Shown piece by piece: positions 13,470 through 26,504 of a stretch of 64,000 bases of DNA. Where the stretch lies: the NCBI GenBank assembly GCA_034440575.1, contig JAOTOL010001436.1, positions 62,001 through 126,000 of the forward strand, given 5' to 3'. The DNA comes from Imbricaverruca yamaguchii (Eukaryota; Arthropoda; Thecostraca; Neoverrucidae). Made by a program: the position numbers and the translations under genes. Each line of letters opens with the position of its first letter. Positions within the stretch are counted from its first letter, which is position 1. Below the pieces are notes generated by a model. That model had not been told where the DNA came from and made no database searches. It worked only from the letters and a program-made list of their open reading frames with translations.

Positions 13470-14090
13470 GGAGACCGCCACTGCGGAGACCGCCACTGCG
13501 GAGACCGCCCCACGGCATTGGCGGAAACCATCGCGGGGGTCGCCCCGTGGCAACCGCTGGAAACATAGCGGGGGTCGAAGCGGGGACCACCGAGGGACCG
13601 CCGAGGGGACCGCCGAGGGGACCGCCGAGGGGACCGCCGAGGGGACCGCCCCACGGCATCGGCGGAAACCATCGCGGGGATCGCCCCCGCTACCGTCCGG
13701 TAGCAGTCGCGTGGAATATCGCTGGAGCCGCATTGGGGACCGCTGCGGGGACCGCCGCGAAGACCGCCGCGGAGACCGCCGCGGAGACCGCCGCGAAGAC
13801 CGCCGCGAAGACCGCCGCGGAGACCGCCGCGGAGACCGCCGCAGAGACCGCCGCGGAGACCGTCGCGGAAGACCGCCGCGGAGACCGCCGCGGAGACCGC
13901 CGCGGAGACCGCCGCGAAGACCGCCGCGAAGACCGCCGCGGAGACCGCCGCGGAGACCGCCGCAGAGACCGCCGCGGAGACCGCCGCGGAGACCGCCGCG
14001 GAGACCGCCGCGGAGACCGCCGCGGAGACCGCCGCGGAGACCTCCGCGGAGACCGCCGCGGAGACCGCCGGGGGACCGCCGGGGGACCGG
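13470..14090. repeat. GC-rich 12-bp minisatellite (gcggagaccgcc)
   Basis: Core gcggagaccgcc and variants gcgaagaccgcc and gaggggaccgcc form two stretches. They are separated by about 100 bp in which a longer segment (ccccacggcat.ggcggaaaccatcgcgggg) recurs from 13510 at 13650. Because 12 is a multiple of 3, all six frames stay open and give RGDRR or AVSAAVS-type artefact ORFs. Confidence 0.96.
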
Positions 14091-14460
14091 CCCGTGACCA
14101 CCGCATGGCAGCCGCGGAGGCCACCGCGCCGCACCAGGCAGGGGGGCATCAGTGCACGAGCGGAGGGGCGTGCAACACTGCCCTTCACGGTGTGTTGCGG
14201 CGGCCACGGTCGGGTGACTCAGACGCGCTGATGCTACGGAGCGTCACACACAACACCGACACTGAGGCGAGAGCGACCCCGCCGCCCCCGCCCGCTGCCA
14301 TGAACACAATGGACACTGGTGCAACACTATAGCTGAGCTGCCCGCTGACACCGCATGCAACCTGCAGCATTCTTTGAGGTGTCAACACCTGTAGCCTGAG
14401 GAGAGGGACGGGTGTACGGGTGATGAGATATCGCGACAGCTTGTTACAGGTACCGCCGTC

Positions 14461-14660
14461 AGTAGCTACTTCCCAGTAGAACTGGTGCTGTTTTCACTAC
14501 TTCTCAGAATCACTAGTACTGCTGGTAGTGCTTCTCATGAGGCATTGACACTGCATCTGTCTTTATTGCTTTTCAGAAACATTGGTGCACCATTTGCTGC
14601 GCCTTATAAAGCAATGCCGTCTTTACTGCTTGTCAGAAGCACTGATGCTGTTCGAAATGT
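14461..14660. repeat. Three to four degenerate ~50-60-bp repeats
   Basis: Segments like tttactgctt.tcagaa.cactggtgctg recur near 14490, 14560 and 14630. They are too diverged to define exactly. Confidence 0.35.
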
Positions 14661-14964
14661 CTATGTAAATCACTCTTGAGTACCGTTCATGTCACAGCCA
14701 TTACTGAAATATTGTTGCAACGTCGAAACTGGACAGGAGTTCCTTCCTCGTATGCAGATTTACAGGAAGTTGGTGTTTCCAGGGATGCAAAATAATGCAA
14801 ATAGTGGCAGGAAAGTTAACGTGGGCGCCCCCGGGCCTGGCATTGTGGTCGCAATGCCTGCAATAACGCATATTACTACACCATGATGTTAGCGCTCCAC
14901 CGTGTTCGGGAGCGCTGGTGATATTCCTGTCCATTATCGGGGCTGGCTGACCACCATGTCTCTG

Positions 14965-15692
14965 CAGTGGTCACCTGGTAACCCTGCAGACCGCAGCAGG
15001 ATAGACGGAGAAATTATCGCCCTCCAGACCGCAGCCACACATATGGGTAGTTCACCACCCTGCAGACTGCAGCCAGATACATGTGGAGGTGACCACCCTC
15101 CAGACTGCAGCCAGATACATGGGGAGTTCACCACCCTGCAGACTGCAGCCAGATACATGGGGAAGTGACCACCCTCCAGACTGCAGCCAGATATATGTGA
15201 AGGTGACCACCCCCCAGACTGCAGCCAGATACATGGGGAGGTCACCACCCTCCAGACTGCAGCCAGATACATGGGGAGTTCACCACCCTCCAGACTGCAG
15301 CCAGATACATGGGGAGTTCACCACCCTGCAGACTGCAGCCAGATACATGGGGAGGTACACCCCAGACTGCGCAGATAATGGGGGGTACCACCCTCAGACT
15401 GCAGCCAGATACATGGGGAGTTCCCACCCTCCAGACTGGAGCCAGATACATGTGGAGGTGACCACCCTCCAGACTGCAGCCAGATACATGGGGAGTCCTG
15501 ATGAGGGGTCTACCCTCCAGACTGCAGCCAGATATATGTGAAGGTGACCACCCCCCAGACTGCAGCCAGATACATGGGGAGGTGACCACCCTGCAGACCG
15601 CAGCCGAACAGACAGAGAGGTGATCGACTTGCAGACTGCAACCGGACAGACGGAGAGGTGATCGACTTGCAGACTGCAACCGGACAGACGGA
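14965..15692. repeat. 38-bp minisatellite (ctgcagactgcagccagata)
   Basis: Units of 37-38 bp carry accaccct.cagactgcag and end in catggggag or catgtggag. The last three units (15600-15690) are a variant with cggacagacggagaggtga. One unit near 15360-15385 has internal deletions. Confidence 0.95.
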
Positions 15693-16062
15693 GAGGTATG
15701 CATGGCAGGCATGCACATGGCTGCAGACATCGATATGTTTGAATCGCTCGCACTATCTCACATAGTGGAACCTGCCGTGGACTTGAGCCGATATGAGCCG
15801 AGGTCAGCGGAGGTGACTCCCTGGTGACACGGAGCCACGGCCTACGGAAGGGGGAGAGGAGACAAGCTATGCTTCTGATATGCCATATTAATATACGTGT
15901 TTTGACATATTAATAGTCACGTTGTAGTCCACTGGTGATAATACATATACGAACAATAGATGACAATAGATTTATACAATATTAACAATAGATTCATCTA
16001 TCATGATGCACACATCAAGGTAGATGTGTTCATCTACATATACAGTGCACAAGTAAGTGTTT

Positions 16063-16253
16063 GCAATAGCGACATGGGGAGGGGGCGAGTAGTCTTGGGG
16101 TAAGTTGCACGTTTCGCCATCGAAAGATTGTGGGTTCGAGTCTCACCTGTCGCTACTCTTCGCCCGCAACCAATTGACGTGAGAGATTAGCGACGCCACA
16201 TGACTCAACGGCCGACTTGTCGTAAAACCATAACCACCACCGCAATAGCGACA
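16063..16253 (+). mobile_element. tRNA-derived SINE with 12-bp target duplication
   Basis: The body (16075-16241) begins with a tRNA-like head. It has an A-box-like tagtcttggggtaag, a hairpin tttcgccatcgaaa and a B box gggttcgagtct flanked by a T-stem (gtggg/ctcac). The tail ends gtcgtaaaaccataaccaccacc. The 12-mer gcaatagcgaca flanks both ends (16063-16074 and 16242-16253), as expected for LINE-driven insertion. The acceptor stem is too mismatched for a functional tRNA. Confidence 0.8.
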
Positions 16254-16639
16254 CATGTGTCACCTACTACCCTCCTTGGAAACAGAGGGGCCATCACTAT
16301 TCACGATTAATGTTATTGAAAAATGCATCAATATTTATTTCAAACAAACCTAGATTGAATAACATCATTAAATTTTGATCTAAAGAAAGTTTTAGCTCAG
16401 AGGTAATAAAAATAGCGAAAAGGGTAAAATGAAGATAATTCGCTACCACCGCCTTTATTCTTCTGCAGCAGCTTTTCTGCCTTATACTGCAGTGTGACAG
16501 AGCTGATGCAATCTTACTAAAAGCTACCGTCTAACAGCCAACCCATGATTGAAGTGAAAGTGATCTGTTGCCAAATAATACGCTTGTGTTGAAGGCGGCG
16601 CCGCTGTGCGATAAAACGATTGTTATATCCATCTGAGGG

Positions 16640-17170
16640 AAGCATGTGCTCCAACGAAGGTTACCTACACCCTTGCCGTTGTTGCCGTCGTCTTCACACA
16701 CTCACGCATCTTCAGACTCTTCCCTTCGTCTTCACTTCCTCATTCGTCTTCATCAGACCTTTTATGATCTTCACCAGTCTTCCCCTCGCTTTCATCGCAT
16801 CTTTCGTCGTTTTCACACTCGCAATCTCTTCAAACTCGCAATATTCCTTTTCACTTCCTCAGACGTCTTCACCAGACTCTGCTTCGTCTTCATTAAACAT
16901 TCCCATGCATTCGCACTTTCACTCTTCGTGAGGCCATTCCTGTCGTCTTCAGATCTTCACTAATCCTCGCCACAATCTTCTCTCCAGATCCTTCCACGTT
17001 TCCGGACCCTTCCAGTCTTCGGACCCTCCCACGTCTTCATAATCCCTCGTTTTAGTAATTCCTATTTTCAGACCCCTCCTTCCTTCGTCTTCCGACCCTA
17101 CCCAACTTTCTGACCATCCCTCGCCTTTCGACGCTCCCTAGCCTTCTGACCCTCTATCTCTCTCCTTCGC
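16640..17170. repeat. Pyrimidine-rich degenerate repeat tract
   Basis: The plus strand is dominated by ttcgtcttcac, cttcagac and cccttcc motifs at irregular 15-20-bp spacing. It is an old expanded tract rather than coding sequence. Confidence 0.6.
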
Positions 17171-17189
17171 AACCCTTCGTACCAAGAGC

Positions 17190-17620
17190 AGCTGTGCCGG
17201 AAGTCCACCTCCGCCGCCGCCGCTGCCCACTTGGGTCCCTCGGGCGGCTGGGACGAAGAGTGACAAACCCGGCACACCCGGTGACAAACTGGCGCACTCT
17301 GCGCACGTCGCGCGGCGCGTTGTTTCGTGGGAGTGCGCGGAGAAGTGATCAGAGGCGACGCGACGCCCTGGCCGCCGCAAAAACCAGCCGATGCGGCGTG
17401 CAACACCGCCAGCAAATAAACAACCAGCCACCGCGGCCGCAGATCGGCGGCGGCGTTTTTGCCGCGGCGGCGGAGAGTGGCGCGGCGCGTTGGTGACGAC
17501 CGTCGTTCGTCGGATGATACCCGGCGTGTTGTTCTGTGGTGTCATGGAAAGCGGCGCGGAAAGAGCCCGCCAAATGTCCCGGCCAGTGCGTTCACAATTC
17601 GGGTGTGACACTGCTTCGTC
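17190..17620. other. CpG-rich block, no gene assigned
   Basis: High G+C and CpG density with runs such as gccgccgccgc and gcgcggcgcg. Open frames on both strands are low-complexity (Arg, Ala, Pro) and lack motifs. It could be a promoter-proximal or first-exon region, but nothing fixes a transcript. Confidence 0.3.
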
Positions 17621-18599
17621 CATTGGCGTTAGCAACTGAAATTGGTGGTGGTGGGGCCGTCAGTAATTCAACGCTGAAGCCATAGCCAAGTGTAGACACA
17701 CTCATCACATCATTGATGACTGAGCTCTGGATGGATGAGATTGGCTCAGCGGCTGCCGAATTTAATGTGGTTGTACTTAAGGTGTCATAGCGGAATTCTT
17801 TCTCCGACCTGTGCACCAGAGGTATTTTCGCTGTAAAAGTACCATAAGACGATGCACCATGGTTTGCTTTTACCGATTTGGTGTTATCATTTCAGTCGTG
17901 GGTGAAGGTGGTAATGTCTGTAATCACTATTCCATGATGCAATCTTCTTACGTTCGTTGGTAATAATTAATTTGGATTTTGGGCATTTAGCTAGAAAAGA
18001 ACGTGAAAGTCACACGAAAGACGCGGTCACGGTCTTGCAAGAAGAGACAGAAATACCATGACCGCACCGTGCCCGTGACTGTAGTATAAATGTCACCATT
18101 CATTCATTCATGATGTTGCCTGGATATAATTAGCTTCAGGATCTCCCCACCCGTGACTTATTGGTGCGCGTGGTGCAAATGGGCACAATTTTCTCTCCTG
18201 AGAGGGTCCATTGGCTTCTATTGGTCAATTCGTCAATCTGTCTCCCCGGCATTCACCAGGCTCTCCGGCTTTTTGTTGCGGAGGATTGTTTGCATCGTTA
18301 CCACCATCTGGCTGCCGCGGCTGGGCTGTCGGTTCCATATCTCCCTCAAATATTATACCACTCTGCAGCTGTTGAGATAGGCGTCTGTGCTGACCATGTC
18401 CGGGGCCATGGCCGACCATTTCACTATCGGCTGGATGAGCGACAATATTGACGGCCGGCCTGCGGCGGCTGAGTTTCCGCGCCGTCGAAGGGCCCGGTCG
18501 CATAGTCGGCTGCATCACGCGGAAGCTGAGATGGGTGGGTAAACACGGGCTCTCGATGTTGACTCGGCCTACTGACAGTCGGAGGGACGAGGCGACTGA

Positions 18600-19065
18600 C
18601 GATGCCCGGACAGCGCGCCCAATATGTCGGGAAGATGAGTCCGCTATGTCGAGGGGTGACCCGACAGCCATGTCGGGAGCCTAGCCCACGATGTCGAGAG
18701 GATGAGCTCACCTTATCGGGAGGAAGAGCCCGTCTTATCCAAAGGGCGAGCCCACTATGTCGAGAGTACGAACCCACTATGTTGAGAGGACGAGCCCACT
18801 GAGTCACAGGACGAACCCACTATGTCGAGAGGACGAGCCCGCGGACGAGCCCACTATATCACAGGACGAGCCCACTGAGTTACAGGACGAACCCACTATG
18901 TCGAGAGGACGAACCCACTGTGTTGAGAAGACGAGCCCACTATATCACAGGACGAGCCCACTGAGTTACAGGACGAACCCACTATGTCGAGAGGACGAGC
19001 CCGCGCTATGTTGAGAGGACCAACCCACGATGTCACAGAACGAGCCCACCGGTATAAGAGGAAGG
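18600..19065. repeat. ~21-22-bp minisatellite (cgagcccactatgtcgagagga)
   Basis: About 20 units alternate between tatgtcgagagga and gagtcacagga endings. A block of about 120 bp near 18840 is repeated near 18925, suggesting a higher-order duplication. Confidence 0.9.
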
Positions 19066-19069
19066 CGAG

Positions 19070-22000
19070 TCTCGACCCGCTCACCTCAGTTGATTGATGG
19101 CACGTTGGCGAGCAGCCACGTCAGCAGTGTCGAGCTGTCAAGCCTCACTGAGTCGGGATGTCCAGCACAAGACGCAAACCTCTCTGATGTTCCGCACTAG
19201 AGAATCAATGGTCAGCTGGCTGGTGGCCAGAGGCGCGTGGGAGGGCTGGTCTTCACCACACGGTGTGCTGTGGTCCGGTGGTCCGGTGGTCAGGGGTGAG
19301 GAGGAGAGCTTGTTCCAGGGCAGTGGAACGTCTGAGGCGCTGGGGCGTCGCACCCCCTTGTTCAGCTCACTAATACTTGTATCACCGCTATAATACTAAT
19401 ATCACTTACACTTAATAATTATCACGCTTCGCTCAGCATTGCTACTAAAATAAATTAAAAGTCATCTTTTATTTTAAGCTAAAGTTGTGGCCACATCATC
19501 CGGGTAGGTAACCTGGACCCAGTGGCTGATTCAGTGGGGCCCACGCTGGCATGCTAATTGGAGACGAAAATGTATCCAGCCATCTAAACCTTTTGTACTT
19601 TTAGGCATCAATTCGCAAATCCTGACTACCTCAGTGGAAAGTTTTTTGCTGACCTACTTTAGGGTCGTACAAGCTTGGCCCTTAGAGTCACAGTTTCAAA
19701 AATAATTTTCTCGTGCATAGATTAAGTATGCGTTTTCTCTATCTGATACAGAAAATGGCTTGGAGGCAATGATATTACAAATGTCTCTCTAGTATGACAG
19801 AGGGCACGCCCTTGTTACGCATAGGGATACGTTATCCAGATAACGCATGCGTTATCCAGCTTCACAAATGGCGATTATGACCATGCTGAGCCAGCTATTA
19901 CACTATGTTACGAAATAGGCGCTTACATTTTCATGAGAGGCACTCGCCTGGCCCAAGAAGGCGCACCCATTATAAACAGTGGAGGCCAAAGTTTTGTATT
20001 TCGCCACTTTTAGTGGCGCAAGAGGGCTGCACCCCCACACCCACCCCCATCTTTTCGAAAATAGCACGCAAACGGAAATGGTCTAGTGGACTTAAGTTAT
20101 GTATAAAACTGCGGGCGGATACTTGGTGGACATTGCGGGACACTTGGCATAACACTTGTAGCCATGTCTGGTCAGGATACTGACTTGTGACGATCATTCG
20201 ATTTCGGCATATTTGTGCATTTCTCAAACATGTATCTAACTAGATTTCAAACTATGCATGTTACCTGCATGAATAAACATTACCGTAATTGCCATTCAAT
20301 TTGAAATTCACTGATGGATGACATGATTCAATAGCATTAAAGTGATGCTGTGCAGATCATGTCAAGTCATGGAGTGTTAATATATCGTTTTGGTTTATGG
20401 GTCCCAAACGCATAATTTTGAGCGTTGGATGAACGCTGATTTGGAATACAGCACCCAAAGCTACCTTATGGAATAGTTTGAGCCGCCTTTGGTGAACTGA
20501 AATTTAACCTTTACTGACCAAAAGTCAACACCAACACGCAAATGGGTCAACGTGGGTCAAGGTTGGTTCTAGGGTACTTGTGTGTGATAATTTCGTATTA
20601 GTCGGTCATGTTTATCCCACAGGATCGCAAATTGCGTTGGTCACAATAATCCCGAACCCCATATTGACCTTGGATTACTTGCTATGATATGCGGCTCTAT
20701 ATAGGACGCCATAGCGTCCTATAGTTCCCATATATGGGATATATACACCACTAGCATCCCATATATGGGATGCTAGAGGATGCTATAGAATCATGTGGCT
20801 TCCTGCTGGATTTTGATTGAATGTCGTACACGGTAATGTGTATTTCATAAGGGCATCATGCATAGTTCGCCATCTACTCGGGTCCGAACTGGAAAACAGC
20901 GCAAAATATGCGAAAGCCAGAACATGCTCATAAACAATTGTTCCAGGTCAATGACCAGACCTGGCCTGCCAACAAGAGTGATTCAATAGTTTCGAAATGT
21001 ATGTGCATAGTTCTACGCAGAGTTTCACTGAATTATTCAGCTATCTCTGTAGCGTGCATTATGAAAAACGCGAACGTACCCGCGGCACCACACTCACGGG
21101 CCAAACATGATCGGTGTAAACTTGCAAAGATCCGTTAAAATCACAACTAGTACGCTGTAAGAGCTAAGAACAAAATATTTATATCAAATAACGCGCAATC
21201 AAAGGCGCAGAAGGGGAGCGCTACCCCATATACCCGAAGATTACACCAAATCAGCGAAACTTAGGTATTTTCACCACACCATGTGACGAATTTTCGGCGC
21301 GATTCGTGCACGTGGCCTTAGTGATATTTTTGGGTGGTCGGGTCCCCGAGATAAAATTTCTGGCTGTGACCCCAGCACGCAACGCCCTAGAGGCTGTCAA
21401 AATCTTCAGCGCGTTCACACAAGCCGTTTTGTATTCCTTTCTCAAAAGCCCCAGGGGGTATTCCTTTCTCAAAAGAACCACCCTCCCTCTCCCGTCTTGC
21501 GCGAGTAAATAATACTGATATTAAGAAATAAAAAAATTTCGCAGCCAGCGGGGACAGTCCTAATTTTGAGGATTATGACAACCACAGTGCAGTGGAATGC
21601 GTGTAAATTACTGAAATCAGGCTTCCCCATTGTACCAATACATGCTGGTAGGCGCGACTTCAGTACTAAGGCCCTGCTCTAGCATTCGTTGGGTCTATAT
21701 GAGATAATGGCGACTCGCTCTGGGATCTCTACCCTAATATGAAGTAATTTTGGTTCTCCAATCCTGTGATCATTGACATTGTATAAACAAAACACTTGTC
21801 AGAACCCATAAATGCATTTCCTAGCTTCCCGAAGTACAGCCCGAGGTCAACAAATGCTGATATTTGTCGCGCGCGAAAAATCGGGCGGAAAATTTGTCGC
21901 ATAAGCGAATGATGTAAGCAGCTAACATGTACCTCCTTCTAAGCGGAAAGATATTCGGATTTCGGAAATCCCTATGACCTTGCACGACAAAATCAACCTA

Positions 22001-24649
22001 AGTCTTTCTCGTCCCCAATCCGAAATCGGTGGCGTAGCTTTGCCCCCGTGCAGCACAATTCCCAGCTGGTCATGCATATGAAACAGTGCCGACAAGTTGC
22101 CGCCAACGCCACCTACTACACCGAAAAAGATGACACATGAGTACAGCGCCCCCCCCCTCCTCGATACGTTCCACCGTCCCTGGCTGGTTCTCACCACACG
22201 GTATGCTGAGGTCCGGTGTCTCGGTGTTCCGAGGGCTCAGGAGGACTGGTTCCCACTCACCACGGCGTGCTGATGGAGGCTCGGTGGTCAAAGGTGCGTA
22301 GGACCAGCTCCCACCGCATGGCGTGTTGAGGTCGTGTTTCGTGACAGCGCTGGTTGTCCTGTCCGTCTCAGGTCAGAAGATAGTACTTTCCCACCATATC
22401 CAGATAATACGGATTATCTGCTAGTCATGTCGCATACATTTTTTTTTCGAAGCCGGAGATTTTTGTGGGCACGGTCTGATCTGATCGTGACTGTTAATCT
22501 GCGAGCTTTGTGATGAAGACATTGCGGCACGGGACATAATTGCTCTTCAGCTGGCTAATCCAGTTATCAAGCAAAAAAGACCCTTTCTATCAATGCGACT
22601 TGATTTCGCATCTGCCTCGCATGCACTGATCCTGCCAAGGTTATCTTGATACAAGATGAGATGTAATATATCTTGCCACCTTTTGCACCTGGTAGCAATC
22701 GCCGTTAAAGCAGTCACTAAGTTCATTAGCATAATGTAGTGCATGTTCGTGATTCACACGTCTCTCAAGGCATCTCCCGTGTTGCATTTATGTTTTCTTA
22801 TACGTTCAGATTTTTCTAGCGTCAGTTTTCGTGTAACCTTCTCTGGGGGCTAGATGCGATTCATTATTAAATTGCATCATTGTGTGACATTAAGGCAGCA
22901 TGACGTAGCGTTTTCAATGCATCAGCGACGTACGATCTGTCAGGACGCCGCTGCATGCAATGTTTTGCACATGCGATGCTCTAAGAACGCCTTTTAAGAA
23001 ATGCGCTGACCGCAAATCGGACGTTACCTTTTTCATGAGATTAGGGTATGGTTCAACGATCGCAGGTGTGCAAACGTGGAGTGGAGAATGCGACAAGAAA
23101 ATGGCAGTTGAAAGCCGTAGTTTATAGCCAGTTGATTAAGAAATCTAACGAAATCGATCATCATGATGTACGGTTCACTTATGATCTGTACCATCACGCA
23201 TTTGCAATGGCATGGGTCCCGTGACAAAATGAGGCGAGGGAAGACAATACGACAAGTTTCGTACAGGACCATTACATTAATGAGACAAGGACATGAAGAT
23301 GGCGTAGTATTACAGGTGACTTATCTATCTCGTCATCACTAATGTGGTAGACATTTCATGACCATATTTAATTTCAGTGTCACCATGTCCCCTCAGGTGG
23401 TGCACCAGCCATGGACCTAACGCAGCGATCAAACTAGAAGCTTCGATCGTTAACCCGCTGCAAAAGACATTCCTTTGTTGAAAAACGTGCTTGGTAGCGT
23501 TGGACAAACATGGCATGAATTTACCATCGACATTTCTCTCCTGTATGTGCATCGATAGGAATATGTCTTTCCTTCGAATCTAGCCATCCATATTCTATTT
23601 ATTGCTATGCTAATATACAGGAAACTATTTTTATTTTGTAGCTATTGCAATGCATATCGTCGGGTCACTGATGAAGCCAAACATACGCCGTGTTGCAGCG
23701 GATACGGAATGGTGTCACGGAATGGATAGAGCACGAGTCAGCAAGGATTGATGGCGGATGGCGCACGAGTCAGCGGGATTTCGGGGACGGGGTTGCATGG
23801 GATAGCGTGATTGAGCGATGGCTGGCGCACGTGACATCATAATTTAGGGATGGTCGGCGCTTGAGACGGCGCCGACAGAGGTCAATTACAAGAAATGGAG
23901 CGCGAGCATTGGCCGGCCGGCAGCGGCTGAGATTGGCCCGTCGTTCTGGACATGGCCGGAAGCGCCGAACTGCCGACTGCCACGAACACGAGCGGGGCCG
24001 TTGTGGGGGCCAGACTTGCTGAAGCTCCGGTGACTTCACCCAGCGTTTAGACAGACGCGCTCTGTTTCCGGCTGTTGCTGTTGTCCAAAAGTTGCTGCTG
24101 TGTGACGGCGCGTGCGCGTTCGTCACTGTTTGTGACCCAGAGCTGAGAGATGTTGCAACAAGTGTCGCATCGATGGTTTTGGATGGTGCTCAGCTGTAGA
24201 GGAGGCAGGTGATCGGCCACCTGAGCTATATGAGCGTCGGCGACTCGGGGAGAAGGGAAGGGGACCCAACAGCCCTCAGTCGTGATTGCGATTGTGGTGG
24301 GAAAGACCATCCCTCGATGTCCATCTCCGGATGGTTTTAGCCGGGATGTGTGCCGTCCTAAAAAAAATTATGTGGACATATTCGTGGTGACTTCGATGGC
24401 GACATATGCTGCCATAGCTGCTTCAGCTGAGATGGCCATGCAACGCCTCTGCATTCTTCTATTTTGGCAGGCTCCCTTCTTTATCTATATGTAGAGCTAC
24501 AGCAATAGACGCTCGGTGGTGTCTTAAATCTACTTTGTGTTCCTTTCGTTGTGCATCTAGTCCTCCGCCAATTTATCAGACGTGTGCATTGTCGCAGGCT
24601 CCGCTAGATATCTTGTACGCGATGTTCTTGTGATTTGCATCAAGCGTTC
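19070..24649. other. Largely unassigned intergenic DNA
   Basis: No recognisable gene was found. Visible items: a caccacacggt.tgctg unit shared by 19250-19320 and 22180-22330, a cluster of short palindromes at 20690-20790, palindromic attatc/gttatc motifs near 19830 and 22400, and possible eroded transposon sequence near 19520-20060. Confidence 0.5.
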
Positions 24650-24659
24650 TGATCCTCTT

Positions 24660-24985
24660 TATAATGGTACTAACCTTGGTACCGGAGGCGGGAGCAGTGG
24701 TCATCGATTACTTTAAAAACATTTCACTATTTTTGTTCATAGCCGTGCTGGGGTCGACTAGCACTCTCCTCTGTTCCTGTGACCTTCCAACCCTCGGTGT
24801 TACCCTTATGCGTATTGTCTCTTGTCTAAGCTTCACTAGTACTGCCATGGTAACTTTAGCTTCCGAAACGACGTAATTGCTGCTGAACTTGAGTTCAGCT
24901 CCTAGGAAATCCGGAGAGCAGACACGGAGAGTTCTGAGAAAGATGTTAAGATGACTTCGTGCGAAAATGATGGGCCACAACTTCG
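24660..24985 (-). pseudogene. Penelope-like element fragment, minus copy
   Basis: The minus frame contains FLRTLRVCSPDFLGAELKF and a following linker, closely resembling the plus-strand copy that starts about 15 bp away (FLRALRVCSSDFLEAELKY). This is the RT C-terminal/linker region of a Penelope-like element. It lies head to head with the other fragment and has no complete domain. Confidence 0.6.
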
Positions 24986-25003
24986 TTTGAAAACTAGACT
25001 ACC

Positions 25004-26085
25004 CACACAAAAATGAATGGGTAGTCGATCAGCTTGATGACACAATTCCGGTGCCGGGAGGTGATCTCATCACACTTGTCAAACTCTGTCTGAATTTTGA
25101 ATCATCTGAATTCAGGGAGGAGTACTGCGAGCAGATCAGTGGCCTGGCCAAGGGGTCACCTTTTAAATACATTACTGGCCAACCTATATGTGAAGTCACT
25201 TGAAGTGGACCACCTGATCAGCATAATCGGTACGGGTGCATTGTGATTATGATACAGAGGTGATGTTTTGTGGTTGTCTCAGAGAACTTGAGTCAATACC
25301 ATATTCACGGCCGTTTCACCAGCATGGAACCTTGGACGCGGTTATACCCGAAAACGGAAGAGACGGAGATCTGTCCTTTCTGGATGCACTAACAGGCGAA
25401 CACTACAAAAACAATAGGTTTTCACTTACAAGAAGCCTACCTATCAGGATAACCTCATTCATTTCGACTTGGTTCATGGCTTTCGCACGGAATCGAAAGA
25501 TCCTTGGCTTCTTTCTCAGAGCCCTTAGAGTTTGCTCTTCGGACTTCTTAGAAGCTGAACTTAAGTATGTAATTACATATCGTTTCCGAAGCTAAGGTTC
25601 CCATTGGCAGTACACTGAAATTTGCACATAAAAGAAAACAGATATGGGCAACACTGAGGGCATGAATGTCACAGGAACAGGCGAAAATTTCAGCACCCAC
25701 AGCACGGTTATCAATAATAATAAAAATATTGCAAGGATTTTTGGAGACATCGATAACCATTGCACCCACCTCAGGTACAAAGAATAGCAATGTTGAAAAG
25801 AAGAGCAACACACCCGAAACCAATCCCGCAGGTACCGTATGCAAAGTGCCGTGCGGAGCCTGCGACAAGGCATGCATCGGAAGAACTTGCAAAGGGCTAA
25901 ATGTACAACTGAAGGAACACAAAACAGATTTAAGACGCTACCAGACATCTAGTGCTGCGGTCATATATGTTGATAAGGTGTGCCTGCCAAAATTTGAGGA
26001 TGCAGCGGCCTTCATATCAACCTCACCAAATGGTAACGTCGACTGCTTGAGGCAGCTTGAGGTGCTCGAGAAGGTCGGTATGTGT
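25004..26085 (+). pseudogene. Penelope-like element fragment: RT end plus GIY-YIG endonuclease remnant
   Basis: Across several frames the plus strand reads EYCEQISGLAKGSP (the motif after the RT active site in Penelope elements, usually ending GSPLSP), then FLDALTGEHYKNN, then FLRALRVCSS. Next comes VCKVPCGACDKACIGRT with LKEHKTDL, which fits a GIY-YIG-type endonuclease domain. Stops and frameshifts separate these parts, so the copy is dead. The catalytic DD region of the RT is not found upstream. The order RT then GIY-YIG is the known layout of canonical Penelope elements. Confidence 0.72.
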
Positions 26086-26504
26086 TGGAAAGCCTTATAG
26101 CCCAATTAAGGCAAAAGTCGAAGCGTTGGTAAATATAACGACATATTTTAAGTTGAATATCGATTTTCGCCTCACCATCATCGATCAGTGAGAGCATCAT
26201 ATTTATGATATCTTTCGCTGCCAATTCCGCCAGATCAGACATACTTTATTCATCATAGCTTACCTTTGGATGAACCACCAGCCTAACGAAAGAATATGGA
26301 GCGCAGATGGCATGACTCATGCTTGACCTGACAAAGGAGAGTTCATGCTTTATGGAAGAAGCGAGATACCACTAAACCCTCGTGGCACGACTGATAATTA
26401 TCTCAAACGGCACCGGTGCTCATGGGAGAACAGAGCAGGGTCGACAGGCATAACAGCCAATTATATTAGCCGCCATCGGACGATATCAGAATCTAAACAG
26501 GTCG

